NCBI RefSeq assembly: GCF_018100905.1
Contig: NZ_JAGJEG010000013.1
Span: 36,890 to 100,889, forward strand
Direction: 5' to 3'
Length of the DNA stretch: 64,000 nucleotides
DNA from: Pseudoalteromonas sp. MMG010
GTDB lineage: Bacteria; Pseudomonadota; Gammaproteobacteria; Enterobacterales; Alteromonadaceae
Part shown: positions 38,251 to 47,721 of the stretch, one piece after another
Position numbering within the stretch: position 1 is the first letter of the stretch
Layout of the letters: every line of letters starts with the position of its first letter
Notes under the pieces: generated by a model
What the model was told of the DNA's origin: nothing
The model's database searches: none
Seen by the model: the letters and a program-made list of their open reading frames with translations, nothing else
Position numbers and translations under genes: made by a program

Positions 38251-40821
38251 TTGGACGATCTACAAATAACCTTGAGTAGACTAAGCTATAAAAATAAAAA
38301 ACTTAAAGCGTTAGTTGAAAAATATAAGCAATCACACCAATTGCAAAGTGCATTGATACAACTATCAGAGCAAGCAAGTACCGTCGCGGAACTGAGTCTT
38401 CTATACCCTGCTATTCATGACATCTTACAAAAATACCTGCCTAGCAAAAGTTTTTATGCTGCACTAGCCAATCAAGATACACAAAACCTTGAAATATCAT
38501 ACTTTAGTGATGAGAAAGATGGCATTTCTATCACCCAAGATCAATCTACTAATTTAGATGAAGGTGTCACTGGCTATATTTATAAAACCGGAAATACCAC
38601 TTACTTTACAAAATCTCAAATGCTGGACTATGCAGCGAAAGGCATGTTTAAAGTGCTTGGAACGCCAGCAGCTCACTGGGTCGGTGTACCTGTTTATCAA
38701 GAAAACGAAATCATTGGTGTATTGGTAACCCAAAGTTACGATGAAAACTTAGGTTACAGCTCTCAACAAATCGAATTACTTGAGTTTATGTCGCTCTATT
38801 TAACCACCGCCATAGAACGTGTTAAAAAACGTGAACTATTAGAAGCAAAAGTTAAGCAGCGCACTAAAGAGTTAACGCAAAGCAATAACGCCTTAAGTCA
38901 AGAAATACAACAACGTAAAAATGCACTACAACGCCAACAAATTTTGTTTAAAATATCTGAACTGGCGACAAATGTAAAAAACCTTGATGAAGTCTATCTA
39001 AATGTTCATAAAATAATAAAAACCATTACCTACGCTGAAAATTTATATATAGCGCTTTACGATAAAGCTTCTGGATGGGTGAACTTTCCTTATTATGCAG
39101 ACCAATTTCAAGAAAATGCTCAACCTAGACAGTTTTCTAAAGGCTACAGTGAGCTGGTAATTAGTACCGAAAGCACGCAATTGATAGATCCCATACGCGC
39201 TAAAGCATTGATCCAAAGTGGTGTGGTCCACCGAGAACAACCGGTTGCTAAAGAGCGCGTTTCAACCAGTTGGTTAGGCGCCCCACTGAAAACATCACAA
39301 GGCGTAATTGGCCTGATTGTTTGCCAAGCCTATAACCACAATCATGTATTTGATAATGAAGATAGCGAACTCATTACATTTGTTTCTCACCAAATCGCTT
39401 CGGTATTAGAAACCAAGCTGGCAAATCAGGCATTAGAGAAAAGTCATCAAGCGCTTGAACAGCACGTGCATGAAAAAACCAAAGAATTGCGACAAACTAA
39501 TTTGCATCTAAAAATGCAAATGCAAGAACGGAAAAAAATAGAACAACAACTTTATCATGACGCACATCACGATTCGCTCACTGGGTTACCTAACCGGAGT
39601 TTATTTTTAACTCAATTAGAAAAAACCTTACAGCATTTTCAACGCTTTCCTAATTACCACTTTGCTGTGCTATTTATTGATTTAGATAAATTTAAAGAGA
39701 TTAACGATCAGCTTGGTCATCATGAAGGTGATCAGTTTTTAATTAGTGTTGCAGACTCATTTTCTCAATGTATTCGTGAGCACGATTTATTAGCTCGTCT
39801 TGGTGGCGATGAGTTCGTTATTTTATTAACTCATTTAACCGATCATCAGCAAGCTCAAGATGTTGCTAATCGCATTATAGAAATAATGAAAAAACCCTTT
39901 TGCGCAAAAGGCACTTGTTTACAAAGTGGGGCAAGTATTGGTATCACTTATTCAAACCAAAATTATAAAAATACCGATGAAATTATTCGTGATGCTGATG
40001 CGGCCATGTATTATGCTAAGAACGCAGGACGCAATCGATATGAGTTGTACCACCCATTACTCACAGAAGCATTAGCGCACAATACCCTTGAACAAGAAAT
40101 GCATCACCTAGACACCTTACCGATGTCATTTAAATGCTCAGAAATAATCACTTTAGATGAGCACAATGAATCTGAGTCATTATTTGAAGCATTTGGCGAG
40201 CATTCGGTATTAGGGAGTACCAGTTTTGATATTTTAAAGAAGTTCGCCAATGATAAAGAACAACATGTAAAAGTAGAGCTAATGTTACTGGAACAAGCAT
40301 ATGAACAAGCTTTACAAGCCAATGTTGCGATGGCTTTATTACCTTGCTCGGCTTTATTGCTTGAACACTATGAGTTCCCTCAGCTACTTAATACACTTAA
40401 TAAGTTACAAGGGCCGAGCCAACTGTGTTTATTATTTAATGAACAAGAAATTCGCTATGCGTGCGCCAGTCAAATAGAAAACTTAAAAAACCTAACCCTC
40501 GCAGGGTTTTCAATCGGCTTAAATGATTTTGCCAAAGATCGCTGTGAATTAAATGTGCTTACAGAAATTAATTTTGATTATTTATTATTAAGTTCCACAT
40601 TTAGCAAACGCGTGTTGCAAGAAGAGCGCTACCACCTCCAATTACAAGGAGTGCTTGCAATAACAACCATTACTAACATTAAAGTCATTGCAAAAGGGCC
40701 ATCAATTTTAAACTTCAGGGCCCTACTTGATAAACACGGCTTAGCCTTTTTTATCAGCAAACAACATGACCTTCAATATACTGATAATACAGACAATTTA
40801 TCGAATTCAATCAGTCACTAA
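38251..40821 (+). CDS. GAF-GAF-GGDEF protein with a degenerate EAL domain
   Basis: 856 residues from a TTG start behind GGCAGG. Order: coiled coil, GAF 1 (about 35-190), coiled coil, GAF 2 (about 225-390), coiled coil (about 390-440), GGDEF (about 440-605) and an EAL-like region to the end. The diguanylate cyclase site [11 protein letters not shown] (about residue 517) is intact, and the inhibitory I-site R-x-x-D (REHD) lies five residues before it. The C-terminal domain keeps a [19 protein letters not shown] stretch like the EAL metal loop, but I find no EAL motif or catalytic pattern. It is a predicted cytoplasmic c-di-GMP synthase with sensory GAFs. Confidence 0.88.
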   Translation: MDDLQITLSRLSYKNKKLKALVEKYKQSHQLQSALIQLSEQASTVAELSLLYPAIHDILQKYLPSKSFYAALANQDTQNLEISYFSDEKDGISITQDQSTNLDEGVTGYIYKTGNTTYFTKSQMLDYAAKGMFKVLGTPAAHWVGVPVYQENEIIGVLVTQSYDENLGYSSQQIELLEFMSLYLTTAIERVKKRELLEAKVKQRTKELTQSNNALSQEIQQRKNALQRQQILFKISELATNVKNLDEVYLNVHKIIKTITYAENLYIALYDKASGWVNFPYYADQFQENAQPRQFSKGYSELVISTESTQLIDPIRAKALIQSGVVHREQPVAKERVSTSWLGAPLKTSQGVIGLIVCQAYNHNHVFDNEDSELITFVSHQIASVLETKLANQALEKSHQALEQHVHEKTKELRQTNLHLKMQMQERKKIEQQLYHDAHHDSLTGLPNRSLFLTQLEKTLQHFQRFPNYHFAVLFIDLDKFKEINDQLGHHEGDQFLISVADSFSQCIREHDLLARLGGDEFVILLTHLTDHQQAQDVANRIIEIMKKPFCAKGTCLQSGASIGITYSNQNYKNTDEIIRDADAAMYYAKNAGRNRYELYHPLLTEALAHNTLEQEMHHLDTLPMSFKCSEIITLDEHNESESLFEAFGEHSVLGSTSFDILKKFANDKEQHVKVELMLLEQAYEQALQANVAMALLPCSALLLEHYEFPQLLNTLNKLQGPSQLCLLFNEQEIRYACASQIENLKNLTLAGFSIGLNDFAKDRCELNVLTEINFDYLLLSSTFSKRVLQEERYHLQLQGVLAITTITNIKVIAKGPSILNFRALLDKHGLAFFISKQHDLQYTDNTDNLSNSISH

Positions 40822-42836
40822 TCAGACTTTTTTAACATCGCTCGTAAATTAGCAACGCGGGCTTGGCCTTTCTCCATACGCTGAGCTTGCGAGTTAGGTG
40901 CTTTTTTGTTTTCGAATGCAAGATCATCTTGCGGTAATTCCTGCACAAAACGACTCAATTCTGTTTGCGATGTTTCACCAAATTGACGGCGAATTTTTGC
41001 GTAAGTTAACGTCAACTCTTGTTGTGCTCGAGTAATACCTACATACGCTAAACGACGTTCTTCCTCTACGTTATCTTCGTCAATACTCACTTGGTGTGGC
41101 AATAATCCTTCTTCCATACCGACCATAAATACATAGGGATACTCAAGGCCTTTAGAGGCATGTAAGGTAAGTAGCTGTACGGCATCACTTTCATCTTCTT
41201 CTTCGTTACGCTCAAGCATATCGCGAAGAGTCAATTTGCTCACCACTTCAGCTAAAGTCATCGGCTCATTATCCGCATCGCCGGTAAGCATGTCGGTGAT
41301 CCAACGATATAACTCAGAGACGTTCTTCATTCGCATTTCGGCAGCTTTAGCGCTTGGTGATGATTCGTATAAATACGCTTCGTAATTAATATTACGAACT
41401 AAATCTTTAACCGCTTCTAAAGTATCACTTCTAACAGCATTGTCTGATAACTCAACCACCCAACGAGAAAAACCAGCTAATGCATTAAATCCGCGGCCTT
41501 TTAAACGATAGCCTAAATCATTATCAAAACAGGTAGCAAATAAGCTTTGGTGTTTTTCGTTGGCTAAAGTCCCTAACTTTTCTAACGTAACTGTACCTAT
41601 TTCACGTCTAGGTGTATTCACAATACGCAAAAAAGCATTGTCATCGTCTTGATTCACTAATAAACGAAGGTAGGCCATAATATCTTTAATTTCTGAACGA
41701 GAGAAAAACGACATCCCACCACTAATTTTATAAGGTATACGGTTACTCATTAATGATTTTTCAAAACCACGCGCCTGATGATTACCACGGTATAAAATAG
41801 CGTAATCTTTATAACTGGTGCGCTTCATAAACTTATGAGAAATAATTTCAGCGACAACCCGTTCACATTCGTGTTCTTCATCACGACAGCCAATCACTTT
41901 AATTGGCTCACCGTAACCTAATTCACTAAATAACTTTTTATCAAACTCGTGAGGGTTATTTGCAATTAATATATTGGCCGCTTTTAAAATACGCTCTGCA
42001 CTGCGATAATTTTGTTCTAGTTTAATCAGCCTTAAGCCTGGGTAGTCTTTTTTGAGTAGCACTAAATTTTGCGGACGCGCTCCACGCCACGAATAAATAG
42101 ATTGGTCGTCATCACCTACCACAGTAAAACGGGCACGCTCACCCACTAATAGTTTTACTAACTGATATTGGCTGGTATTAGTATCTTGATACTCATCGAC
42201 TAATAAGTACTTAAAGCGCTGTTGCCAACGCTCTCGTGAGGCTTCATTGCTGCTCAACAATAAAGTGGGGATCATAATTAAATCGTCAAAATCAAGAGCG
42301 TTATACGCCCGTAATTGAATTTGATACCGAGCATAAAGTTGTGCAAATAAGGCTTTTTGCGGTTCACGGGCTTCGCGCACTGCTTGCTCTGGTAAAATGA
42401 GCTCATTTTTCCAGCTTCCAATTTGCATTTTTAATAACTTTAATAAGTCTTTATCGTTTTTTAGCTCATCTTCGGTTAAATCATTTAACAGTTGGTTGGT
42501 ATCTTGATCATCAAATAACGAAAAACCAGGTTTGAAACCTAACGTTTTTAATTCTTTTTTGATGATCTCTAAACCCAATGTATGAAAAGTAGAAACCCAT
42601 AATCCCTTCGCTTCTGCTTTACTGAGCGTTTGCAGCACACGTTCGCGCATCTCTTTTGCCGCTTTATTGGTAAAAGTAACAGCAGCAATATTACGCGCTT
42701 TGTATTCGCATTTTTGTACTAAATAAGCAATTTTATTAGTAATTACGCGAGTTTTCCCCGAGCCAGCACCTGCTAACACTAAGCATGGACCACTAATATA
42801 CTTTACTGCTTCATCTTGTTTTGGATTGAGTTTCAT
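40818..42836 (-). CDS. rep: ATP-dependent DNA helicase Rep
   Basis: 672 residues. Superfamily 1A motifs in order: [14 protein letters not shown] (Q motif), I GAGSGKT (residues 22-28), Ia [78 protein letters not shown]. Length and the EEGLLPHQ region fit Rep rather than UvrD. It unwinds 3'-5' at stalled forks. It converges with the GGDEF gene, overlapping by 4 bases. Confidence 0.96.
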   Translation of the reverse strand: MKLNPKQDEAVKYISGPCLVLAGAGSGKTRVITNKIAYLVQKCEYKARNIAAVTFTNKAAKEMRERVLQTLSKAEAKGLWVSTFHTLGLEIIKKELKTLGFKPGFSLFDDQDTNQLLNDLTEDELKNDKDLLKLLKMQIGSWKNELILPEQAVREAREPQKALFAQLYARYQIQLRAYNALDFDDLIMIPTLLLSSNEASRERWQQRFKYLLVDEYQDTNTSQYQLVKLLVGERARFTVVGDDDQSIYSWRGARPQNLVLLKKDYPGLRLIKLEQNYRSAERILKAANILIANNPHEFDKKLFSELGYGEPIKVIGCRDEEHECERVVAEIISHKFMKRTSYKDYAILYRGNHQARGFEKSLMSNRIPYKISGGMSFFSRSEIKDIMAYLRLLVNQDDDNAFLRIVNTPRREIGTVTLEKLGTLANEKHQSLFATCFDNDLGYRLKGRGFNALAGFSRWVVELSDNAVRSDTLEAVKDLVRNINYEAYLYESSPSAKAAEMRMKNVSELYRWITDMLTGDADNEPMTLAEVVSKLTLRDMLERNEEEDESDAVQLLTLHASKGLEYPYVFMVGMEEGLLPHQVSIDEDNVEEERRLAYVGITRAQQELTLTYAKIRRQFGETSQTELSRFVQELPQDDLAFENKKAPNSQAQRMEKGQARVANLRAMLKKSD

Positions 42837-42947
42837 AGCAACCAGAAAGATTTTAAAAGACGAGCAATTTTACCGTAATCACTACACTACGCATAGGCAA
42901 TAAGGTAATATTAAATATAATCATTTTAGCAAAACCAAGAGACCACT

Positions 42948-43214
42948 ATGATCAACCCAGCAAAACTTGAAGAAATCGCTAAACAAATTACCAATAACAT
43001 GCCACAAGGTGTAAAAAACCTAGCCGATACGTTAGAAGGTAAAACAAAACAAGTGTTACAAAACAAGTTAGCAGAAATGGACTTTGTGAGTCGTGAAGAG
43101 TTTGATATACAAAGCCAAGTGCTGATCCGCACCCGCGAAAAGCTAACTGAGCTAGAAGCGAAAGTCGCGTTATTAGAAGCGCAGCTGAACAATAACAATA
43201 TAGAAACAGAATAA
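42948..43214 (+). CDS. ubiK: Ubiquinone biosynthesis accessory factor UbiK
   Basis: 88 residues. BMFP (DUF526) family: MINPAKLEEIAKQITNNMPQGVK, then a C-terminal coiled coil (FDIQSQVLIRTREKLTELEAKVALLEAQL). The protein binds UbiJ and lipids and aids aerobic ubiquinone assembly. Divergent from rep; own terminator at 43224-43247. Confidence 0.94.
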   Translation: MINPAKLEEIAKQITNNMPQGVKNLADTLEGKTKQVLQNKLAEMDFVSREEFDIQSQVLIRTREKLTELEAKVALLEAQLNNNNIETE

Positions 43215-43223
43215 AGTTACATA

Positions 43224-43247
43224 AAAAGCAGCTAAGCTGCTTTTTTT
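43224..43247 (+). terminator. Intrinsic terminator after ubiK
   Basis: AAAAAGCAGC / GCTGCTTTTTTT, 3-base loop. Confidence 0.85.
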
Positions 43248-43451
43248 ATCACTAATCGTTATTTTATCTACTTAGCCATTCATTTACTTGGCTAATTACC
43301 GCATGAAACCCACTCATATTCAATTTGAATTTTAATCAAGTCACCAGACTATCAACACTCACAAGCCTGCATAGCGCCAGATTATAAGTTATTAAATCAC
43401 CTTACTTTTCATACCCCACATTCGTTAAAACATTAAGTGAATATGGCTCAT

Positions 43452-43481
43452 GTTTTATATGAAATAAAACCGTTTTTTTTT
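43452..43481 (+). other. AT-rich hairpin followed by a T-run, upstream of the mesX promoter
   Basis: GTTTTAT-ATGAA-ATAAAAC is a perfect 7-bp inverted repeat followed two bases later by nine T. It looks like a weak terminator, but no gene ends there, since ubiK has its own terminator 200 bases before. The stretch 43248-43451 shows nothing else I can support. Confidence 0.4.
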
Positions 43482-43512
43482 CGTGTTCAAAACCCGTATA
43501 AATCATACTCAG

Positions 43513-43602
43513 CTCTTAGCTAGGAATAATCTGTAAGGTAATTTTAAATTAAGTTGTTGGGTCGTTTCCTCTATCCACCTTAATTAGAAAGTCCTGTAAG
43601 AG
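43513..43602 (+). promoter_or_regulatory. Candidate structured 5' leader of mesX-mesD
   Basis: A -10 like TATAAA (43497-43502) predicts transcription from about 43510. The next 90 bases can fold: outer helix CTCTTA (43513-43518) with TAAGAG (43597-43602), extended by AGGA (43522-43525) with TCCT (43592-43595), and inner hairpin AATTAAG (43547-43553) with CTTAATT (43579-43585), plus TGGG/TCCA inside. The leader is about 140 bases to the ATG. It does not look like a SAM-I, SAM-II or SAH riboswitch by eye. Confidence 0.42.
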
Positions 43603-43650
43603 TAAAAATAGATTTCACTTTTATCTCAGAAGATTGGATAACAGAACACC

Positions 43651-44625
43651 ATGAAAACAGACTTTGAATTTACAGTTAAACGTATCAACCTCGATGAGAA
43701 TTATCATCCTTGTGATAATACACGCATAACAACTAACTTTGCGAACTTAGCCAGAGGCAGTCGTCGTAAAGAGAATTTACGCAATGCACTTGCGATGATT
43801 AATAATACTTTTAACGCATTAGCTCACTGGGATAACCCAACAGCGAACCGCTACCGTGTTGAACTTGAAATTATATCAGTCACCCTGACTCTCAACGCAG
43901 ATATAGCTCCATTTCCTGCGATAGAAGTATTAAAAACCACGATTTTTGATAGCAAAACAGATAGTTATATTGAAGGCGTTGTTGGCAACAACTTTTCTTC
44001 GTATGTTCGTGATTATGACTTTAGTATATTACTGCTTGAGCACAATAATGGAAAAAACACATTCAGTATTCCCGAGCAATTTGGCCAGCTACATGGTGAT
44101 ATATTTAAAGACTTTATTAGCTCAAATACCTATAAACAGCAGTTTAAAAAACCTCCTATTATATGCCTGAGCGTATCGGATAGTAAAACCTATCACCGCA
44201 CTAGCAATACACATCCAGTACTGGGGATTGAGTATCAACCTAATGACTCATCATTAACCGAGTTGTATTTTAAAAAGATGGGCTTACACGTACGCTATTT
44301 TATGCCGGCACACTGTACTGCCCCTTTAGCTTTTTACTTTACTGGCGATTTACTTAACGATTACAGTAATTTAGAGATTATTAGTACGATTAGTACCATG
44401 GAAACATTTCAAAAGATTTATAGACCCGAAATTTATAACGCTAATACGATAGCGTCACAATGCTACCAGCCCAATTTACAAAGTAACGATTATTCGTTAA
44501 CCCAAATTGTTTACGATCGTCAAGAGCGTAGCCAGTTAGCCATTGAGCAAGGAAAGTTTGCAGAACAACATTTTATAAAACCGTACCAAGCATTAATTAA
44601 CGACTTATCGTTAGATTTAGCCTAA
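43651..44625 (+). CDS. mesX: DUF1852 protein, MesX (partner of MesD methionine synthase)
   Basis: 324 residues, no signal or membrane segment. DUF1852 features: FEFTVKRINLDENYHPCDNTRITTNFANLARG at the start and RYRVELEIISVTLTLNADI. DUF1852 is known as MesX, required together with oxygen for the folate-independent methionine synthase MesD. It lies 31 bases upstream of mesD, the conserved pair. Identification rests on the family and the pairing; the biochemical step done by MesX is not established. Confidence 0.88.
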   Translation: MKTDFEFTVKRINLDENYHPCDNTRITTNFANLARGSRRKENLRNALAMINNTFNALAHWDNPTANRYRVELEIISVTLTLNADIAPFPAIEVLKTTIFDSKTDSYIEGVVGNNFSSYVRDYDFSILLLEHNNGKNTFSIPEQFGQLHGDIFKDFISSNTYKQQFKKPPIICLSVSDSKTYHRTSNTHPVLGIEYQPNDSSLTELYFKKMGLHVRYFMPAHCTAPLAFYFTGDLLNDYSNLEIISTISTMETFQKIYRPEIYNANTIASQCYQPNLQSNDYSLTQIVYDRQERSQLAIEQGKFAEQHFIKPYQALINDLSLDLA

Positions 44626-44656
44626 TAACAACTTAAACAATTGAGCAGCATTTACT

Positions 44657-45691
44657 ATGAAACCATTATTACCCACTTCAACCGCTGGTAGTTTACCTAA
44701 ACCGTCTTGGTTAGCAGAACCCGAAACATTATGGTCACCTTGGAAATTACAAGGCGATGCATTAGTAGAAGCAAAACAAGATGCTCTGCGCCTTGCTTTA
44801 CAGCAACAACAGCATGCTGGTATAGATATTGTTAGTGATGGTGAACAAAGTCGCCAACACTTTGTTACGACGTTTATAGAGCACCTCAATGGTGTCGATT
44901 TTAATAAACGCAAAACGGTAAAAATCCGTAACCGTTATGATGCTGACGTCCCTTGCGTTATTGGTGAAGTGTCTCGTTCAAAGCCGGTGTTTGTTGAAGA
45001 TGCAAAATTTTTACGCCAACAAACAAAACAACCAATAAAGTGGGCATTGCCAGGCCCGATGACCATGATAGATACATTGTATGATGAGCATTACCAAAGC
45101 AGAGAAAAGCTAGCATGGGAGTTTGCTAAAATACTTAATCAAGAAGCAAAAGAATTAGAGGCCGCGGGTGTTGATATTATTCAGTTTGATGAGCCTTCGT
45201 TTAACGTGTTTTTTGATGAAGTAAATGAGTGGGGTATTGCTACATTAGAAAGAGCAATTGAAGGTTTAAAATGTGAAACTGCGGTACATATTTGTTATGG
45301 CTATGGAATTAAAGCCAATACCGATTGGAAAAAGACGCTTGGCTCACAATGGCGACAATATGAAGAAGTGTTCCCTAAATTACAAAAATCTAATATCGAC
45401 ATCATTTCATTAGAATGTCATAACTCGCGTGTTCCTATCGAGTTACTTCAATTGATACGAGGTAAAAAAGTAATGGTTGGTGCGATTGATGTCGCCACCG
45501 ATATTATTGAAACACCAGAAGAAGTGGCCAACACGTTACGACAAGCTTTAAAGTATGTTGATGCAGATAAACTCTACCCATGCACTAACTGTGGCATGGC
45601 TCCTTTGTCGCGCCAAGTTGCCAATGCCAAACTAAATGCCCTCCATGAAGGGGCACAAATAATCAGACAAGAGCTTAGTCAGAATAACTAA
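44657..45691 (+). CDS. mesD: Folate-independent methionine synthase MesD (MetE core family)
   Basis: 344 residues, only the C-terminal catalytic barrel of MetE and no N-terminal folate-binding half. Zinc and homocysteine site pieces are visible: TSTAGSLPKPSWL (homocysteine contact), DEPSFN, HICYGYG, SLECHNSR and YPCTNCGMAP. The family transfers a methyl group to homocysteine with a donor other than 5-methyl-THF. A co-transcribed DUF1852 gene assigns it to the MesD type. Ends at a strong terminator. Confidence 0.88.
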   Translation: MKPLLPTSTAGSLPKPSWLAEPETLWSPWKLQGDALVEAKQDALRLALQQQQHAGIDIVSDGEQSRQHFVTTFIEHLNGVDFNKRKTVKIRNRYDADVPCVIGEVSRSKPVFVEDAKFLRQQTKQPIKWALPGPMTMIDTLYDEHYQSREKLAWEFAKILNQEAKELEAAGVDIIQFDEPSFNVFFDEVNEWGIATLERAIEGLKCETAVHICYGYGIKANTDWKKTLGSQWRQYEEVFPKLQKSNIDIISLECHNSRVPIELLQLIRGKKVMVGAIDVATDIIETPEEVANTLRQALKYVDADKLYPCTNCGMAPLSRQVANAKLNALHEGAQIIRQELSQNN

Positions 45692-45714
45692 TTAAGCACA
45701 TGGTATAAATCATT

Positions 45715-45740
45715 AAAAAAGCAGCCTAAGCTGCTTTTTT
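45715..45740. terminator. Bidirectional terminator between mesD and can
   Basis: AAAAAAGCAGC / GCTGCTTTTTT with a 4-base loop; serves both converging genes. Confidence 0.88.
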
Positions 45741-45770
45741 AATGTTAAAACCGTGCTTGTTAAACAGCGT

Positions 45771-46430
45771 TTATGCGCAGCCGGCTTTTTGCAAAACATG
45801 CGTAACCGCATTTTTATACGTTTGTGCTTCTTCTGAAGCACACGTAACAACAGACTCTAAATCATGAATATGACCATTTTCTAAACCATATACCCAACCA
45901 TGAATAGAAAGCTCTTGGCCGCGCTCCCACGCATCTTGTACGATATTGGTTCGACATACGTTACGTACTTGCTCAATAACATTTAACTCAATAAGGCGAC
46001 TTAAACGCGTTTCTTCTGGCATCGACTCAAGGTGTGTTAAATGCTTTTCTTTTACATCACCGACATGGCGTAACCAATTATCAATAAAACCAAACTTTGC
46101 GTTACTTAAAACAGCTTGTACACCACCACACCCGTAGTGTCCAACCACCATAATGTGTTTAACTTTAAGGACTTCTACAGCATATTGCATCACTGATAAA
46201 CAGTTATGATCGGTATGCACAACCACATTAGCAACGTTTCGATGAACAAATAATTCACCGGGTAATAAATCAACTATTTGATTGGCAGGTACGCGAGAGT
46301 CTGAGCAACCAATCCATAAATACTCTGGATTTTGTTGCATTGATAAAATTTTGAAAAAGTCAGGATTTGCTTCACTGGTTCTAGCGGCCCAACGTTTATT
46401 ATTTTCGAATAAGTTTTTTAATTTTCTCAT
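45771..46430 (-). CDS. can: Beta-class carbonic anhydrase
   Basis: 219 residues from the ATG at 46430 (MRKLKNLFENNKRWAA), with AGAG 6 bases upstream; the open frame reaches 46466, but the first 12 codons lie in the tail of the preceding gene. Zinc ligands: Cys and Asp of CSDSRVPANQ, then His and Cys of HYGCGG. NVANVVVHTDHNCLS fits the family. It hydrates CO2 to bicarbonate in the cytoplasm. Confidence 0.96.
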   Translation of the reverse strand: MRKLKNLFENNKRWAARTSEANPDFFKILSMQQNPEYLWIGCSDSRVPANQIVDLLPGELFVHRNVANVVVHTDHNCLSVMQYAVEVLKVKHIMVVGHYGCGGVQAVLSNAKFGFIDNWLRHVGDVKEKHLTHLESMPEETRLSRLIELNVIEQVRNVCRTNIVQDAWERGQELSIHGWVYGLENGHIHDLESVVTCASEEAQTYKNAVTHVLQKAGCA

Positions 46431-46437
46431 TGTATCT

Positions 46438-47643
46438 CTAATTAGTTGAAGATGATAAATTCGCAAGAATTAAAATATTACGAGGCGTTAACTGCTTCTC
46501 ACAAAAGGTTTTAATCTGCACCTGATAGCCTTGCTGTTGCAAATATAAAGCACGATCGAGTACAAGCCAAACTTCTATTGCTCTTCTGAACACATGTCGA
46601 ACCAGTTCAACTCGCTCGGTGACTTTTTTGCCCGCTTGGCCAATTTTTAAAAACTTTTCATAATCAGTATCTTGAGGTATTTTTATGGCTTTTTTATCTG
46701 CTGCCCATGCACAAAACGATGCAAACGACTGTGAAAAAATAGCCTTCCCCACTGATGGTACACTGACATAACATTGCTCATCGGTTATTGACTTACGCAG
46801 TGCATCAAAACCTAACCGCCACTCTACTTCTGTTTTACGTACTTTATCGACCCGAGTTGGCGCGGTGACGGTTTCTTGCAATGCGAGCTTTAAATCACGA
46901 TGACTTAAATTTAATTCACTGTTAGCCGCCAGTTCACTCATTGCTTGATACTGATTATCCGTAAATAAATGATAACAACACGGCGATAAACTAATTTTTT
47001 TAGTTTTGGCTTTACATGCTTGGCGCATAAACTGTTGATGAAGGCCACCACAAGCATGCAATGCAACACCATGCATGTTTTCACTAAAGACAGCATCGGT
47101 ATTATCGGTTAATACATTAGCTTGACTAAAATGCATTGCCAACCCTTGCTGTTTAGCACTATTCTGCCCTTGTTCGCATAAGTGGGGTTGTAGCTCGATG
47201 CTGTGTACATTAGGTGCCCCATTAAATGCCAGCATTCGCCCTAAATGCCCTTTACCTGCACACCATTCTAAAACCGGTTCGGTACTATCTGGGAGCGCCG
47301 ATACAAAATCTTGTAACTGAGTAAATTTTCGTCCTTTAATACCGTTACTAATCCAAAAAGGATAAGTTTTGCGTGTCGTATTCGCCCCCTGTAGTTCACA
47401 TAATATGGGTAATTGCTGTAGTTGCGAAATATAAGGCGCAAAAAAACGGTATAACTGATGCTGATCAGCGTCTAACTGCCCAACTTCAATATCAGTTAAA
47501 TTATGTAATACACTGGCTAATTCTGGCCATGGTAATACGTCAAAATCAAACGCGGTACATTGCCAGTATTTTCGGGTCGTTATTAATAAAGAATTTAAAG
47601 CTGTAAATTGCTCAGTTAACGTCATTGTGGGTAAGCTAATCAT
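46438..47643 (-). CDS. METTL25/RRNAD1-like SAM-dependent methyltransferase
   Basis: 401 residues. A helical N-terminal part of about 130 residues precedes a class I methyltransferase core with the SAM motif EWCAGKGHLGRMLA (about residue 145), an acidic SIELQ after it, and VALHACGGLHQQFM followed by LSPCCYHL. This LHACG / SPCCYH combination resembles the eukaryotic METTL25/RRNAD1 family and bacterial relatives. Substrate unknown. It ends 7 bases before the can start, so the two are probably co-transcribed. Confidence 0.75.
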   Translation of the reverse strand: MISLPTMTLTEQFTALNSLLITTRKYWQCTAFDFDVLPWPELASVLHNLTDIEVGQLDADQHQLYRFFAPYISQLQQLPILCELQGANTTRKTYPFWISNGIKGRKFTQLQDFVSALPDSTEPVLEWCAGKGHLGRMLAFNGAPNVHSIELQPHLCEQGQNSAKQQGLAMHFSQANVLTDNTDAVFSENMHGVALHACGGLHQQFMRQACKAKTKKISLSPCCYHLFTDNQYQAMSELAANSELNLSHRDLKLALQETVTAPTRVDKVRKTEVEWRLGFDALRKSITDEQCYVSVPSVGKAIFSQSFASFCAWAADKKAIKIPQDTDYEKFLKIGQAGKKVTERVELVRHVFRRAIEVWLVLDRALYLQQQGYQVQIKTFCEKQLTPRNILILANLSSSTN

Positions 47644-47683
47644 TCATTAAGGCTATTTTTTCAAGCATACCACAAAGCAAAAA

Positions 47684-47717
47684 TAAACCCGTAATACACT
47701 GAGTAATTACGGGTTTA
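47684..47717 (-). terminator. Terminator at the end of the ilv operon
   Basis: AAACCCGTAAT (47685-47695) pairs with ATTACGGGTTT (47706-47716); on the minus strand it is followed by ATTTTTG. It lies 5 bases past the ilvA stop. Confidence 0.8.
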
Positions 47718-47721
47718 AGTT

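Noticed and set aside
43261..43340. MetR or MetJ sites before mesX
   Set aside because: Only loose matches to TGAA-N5-TTCA and no tandem AGACGTCT boxes.
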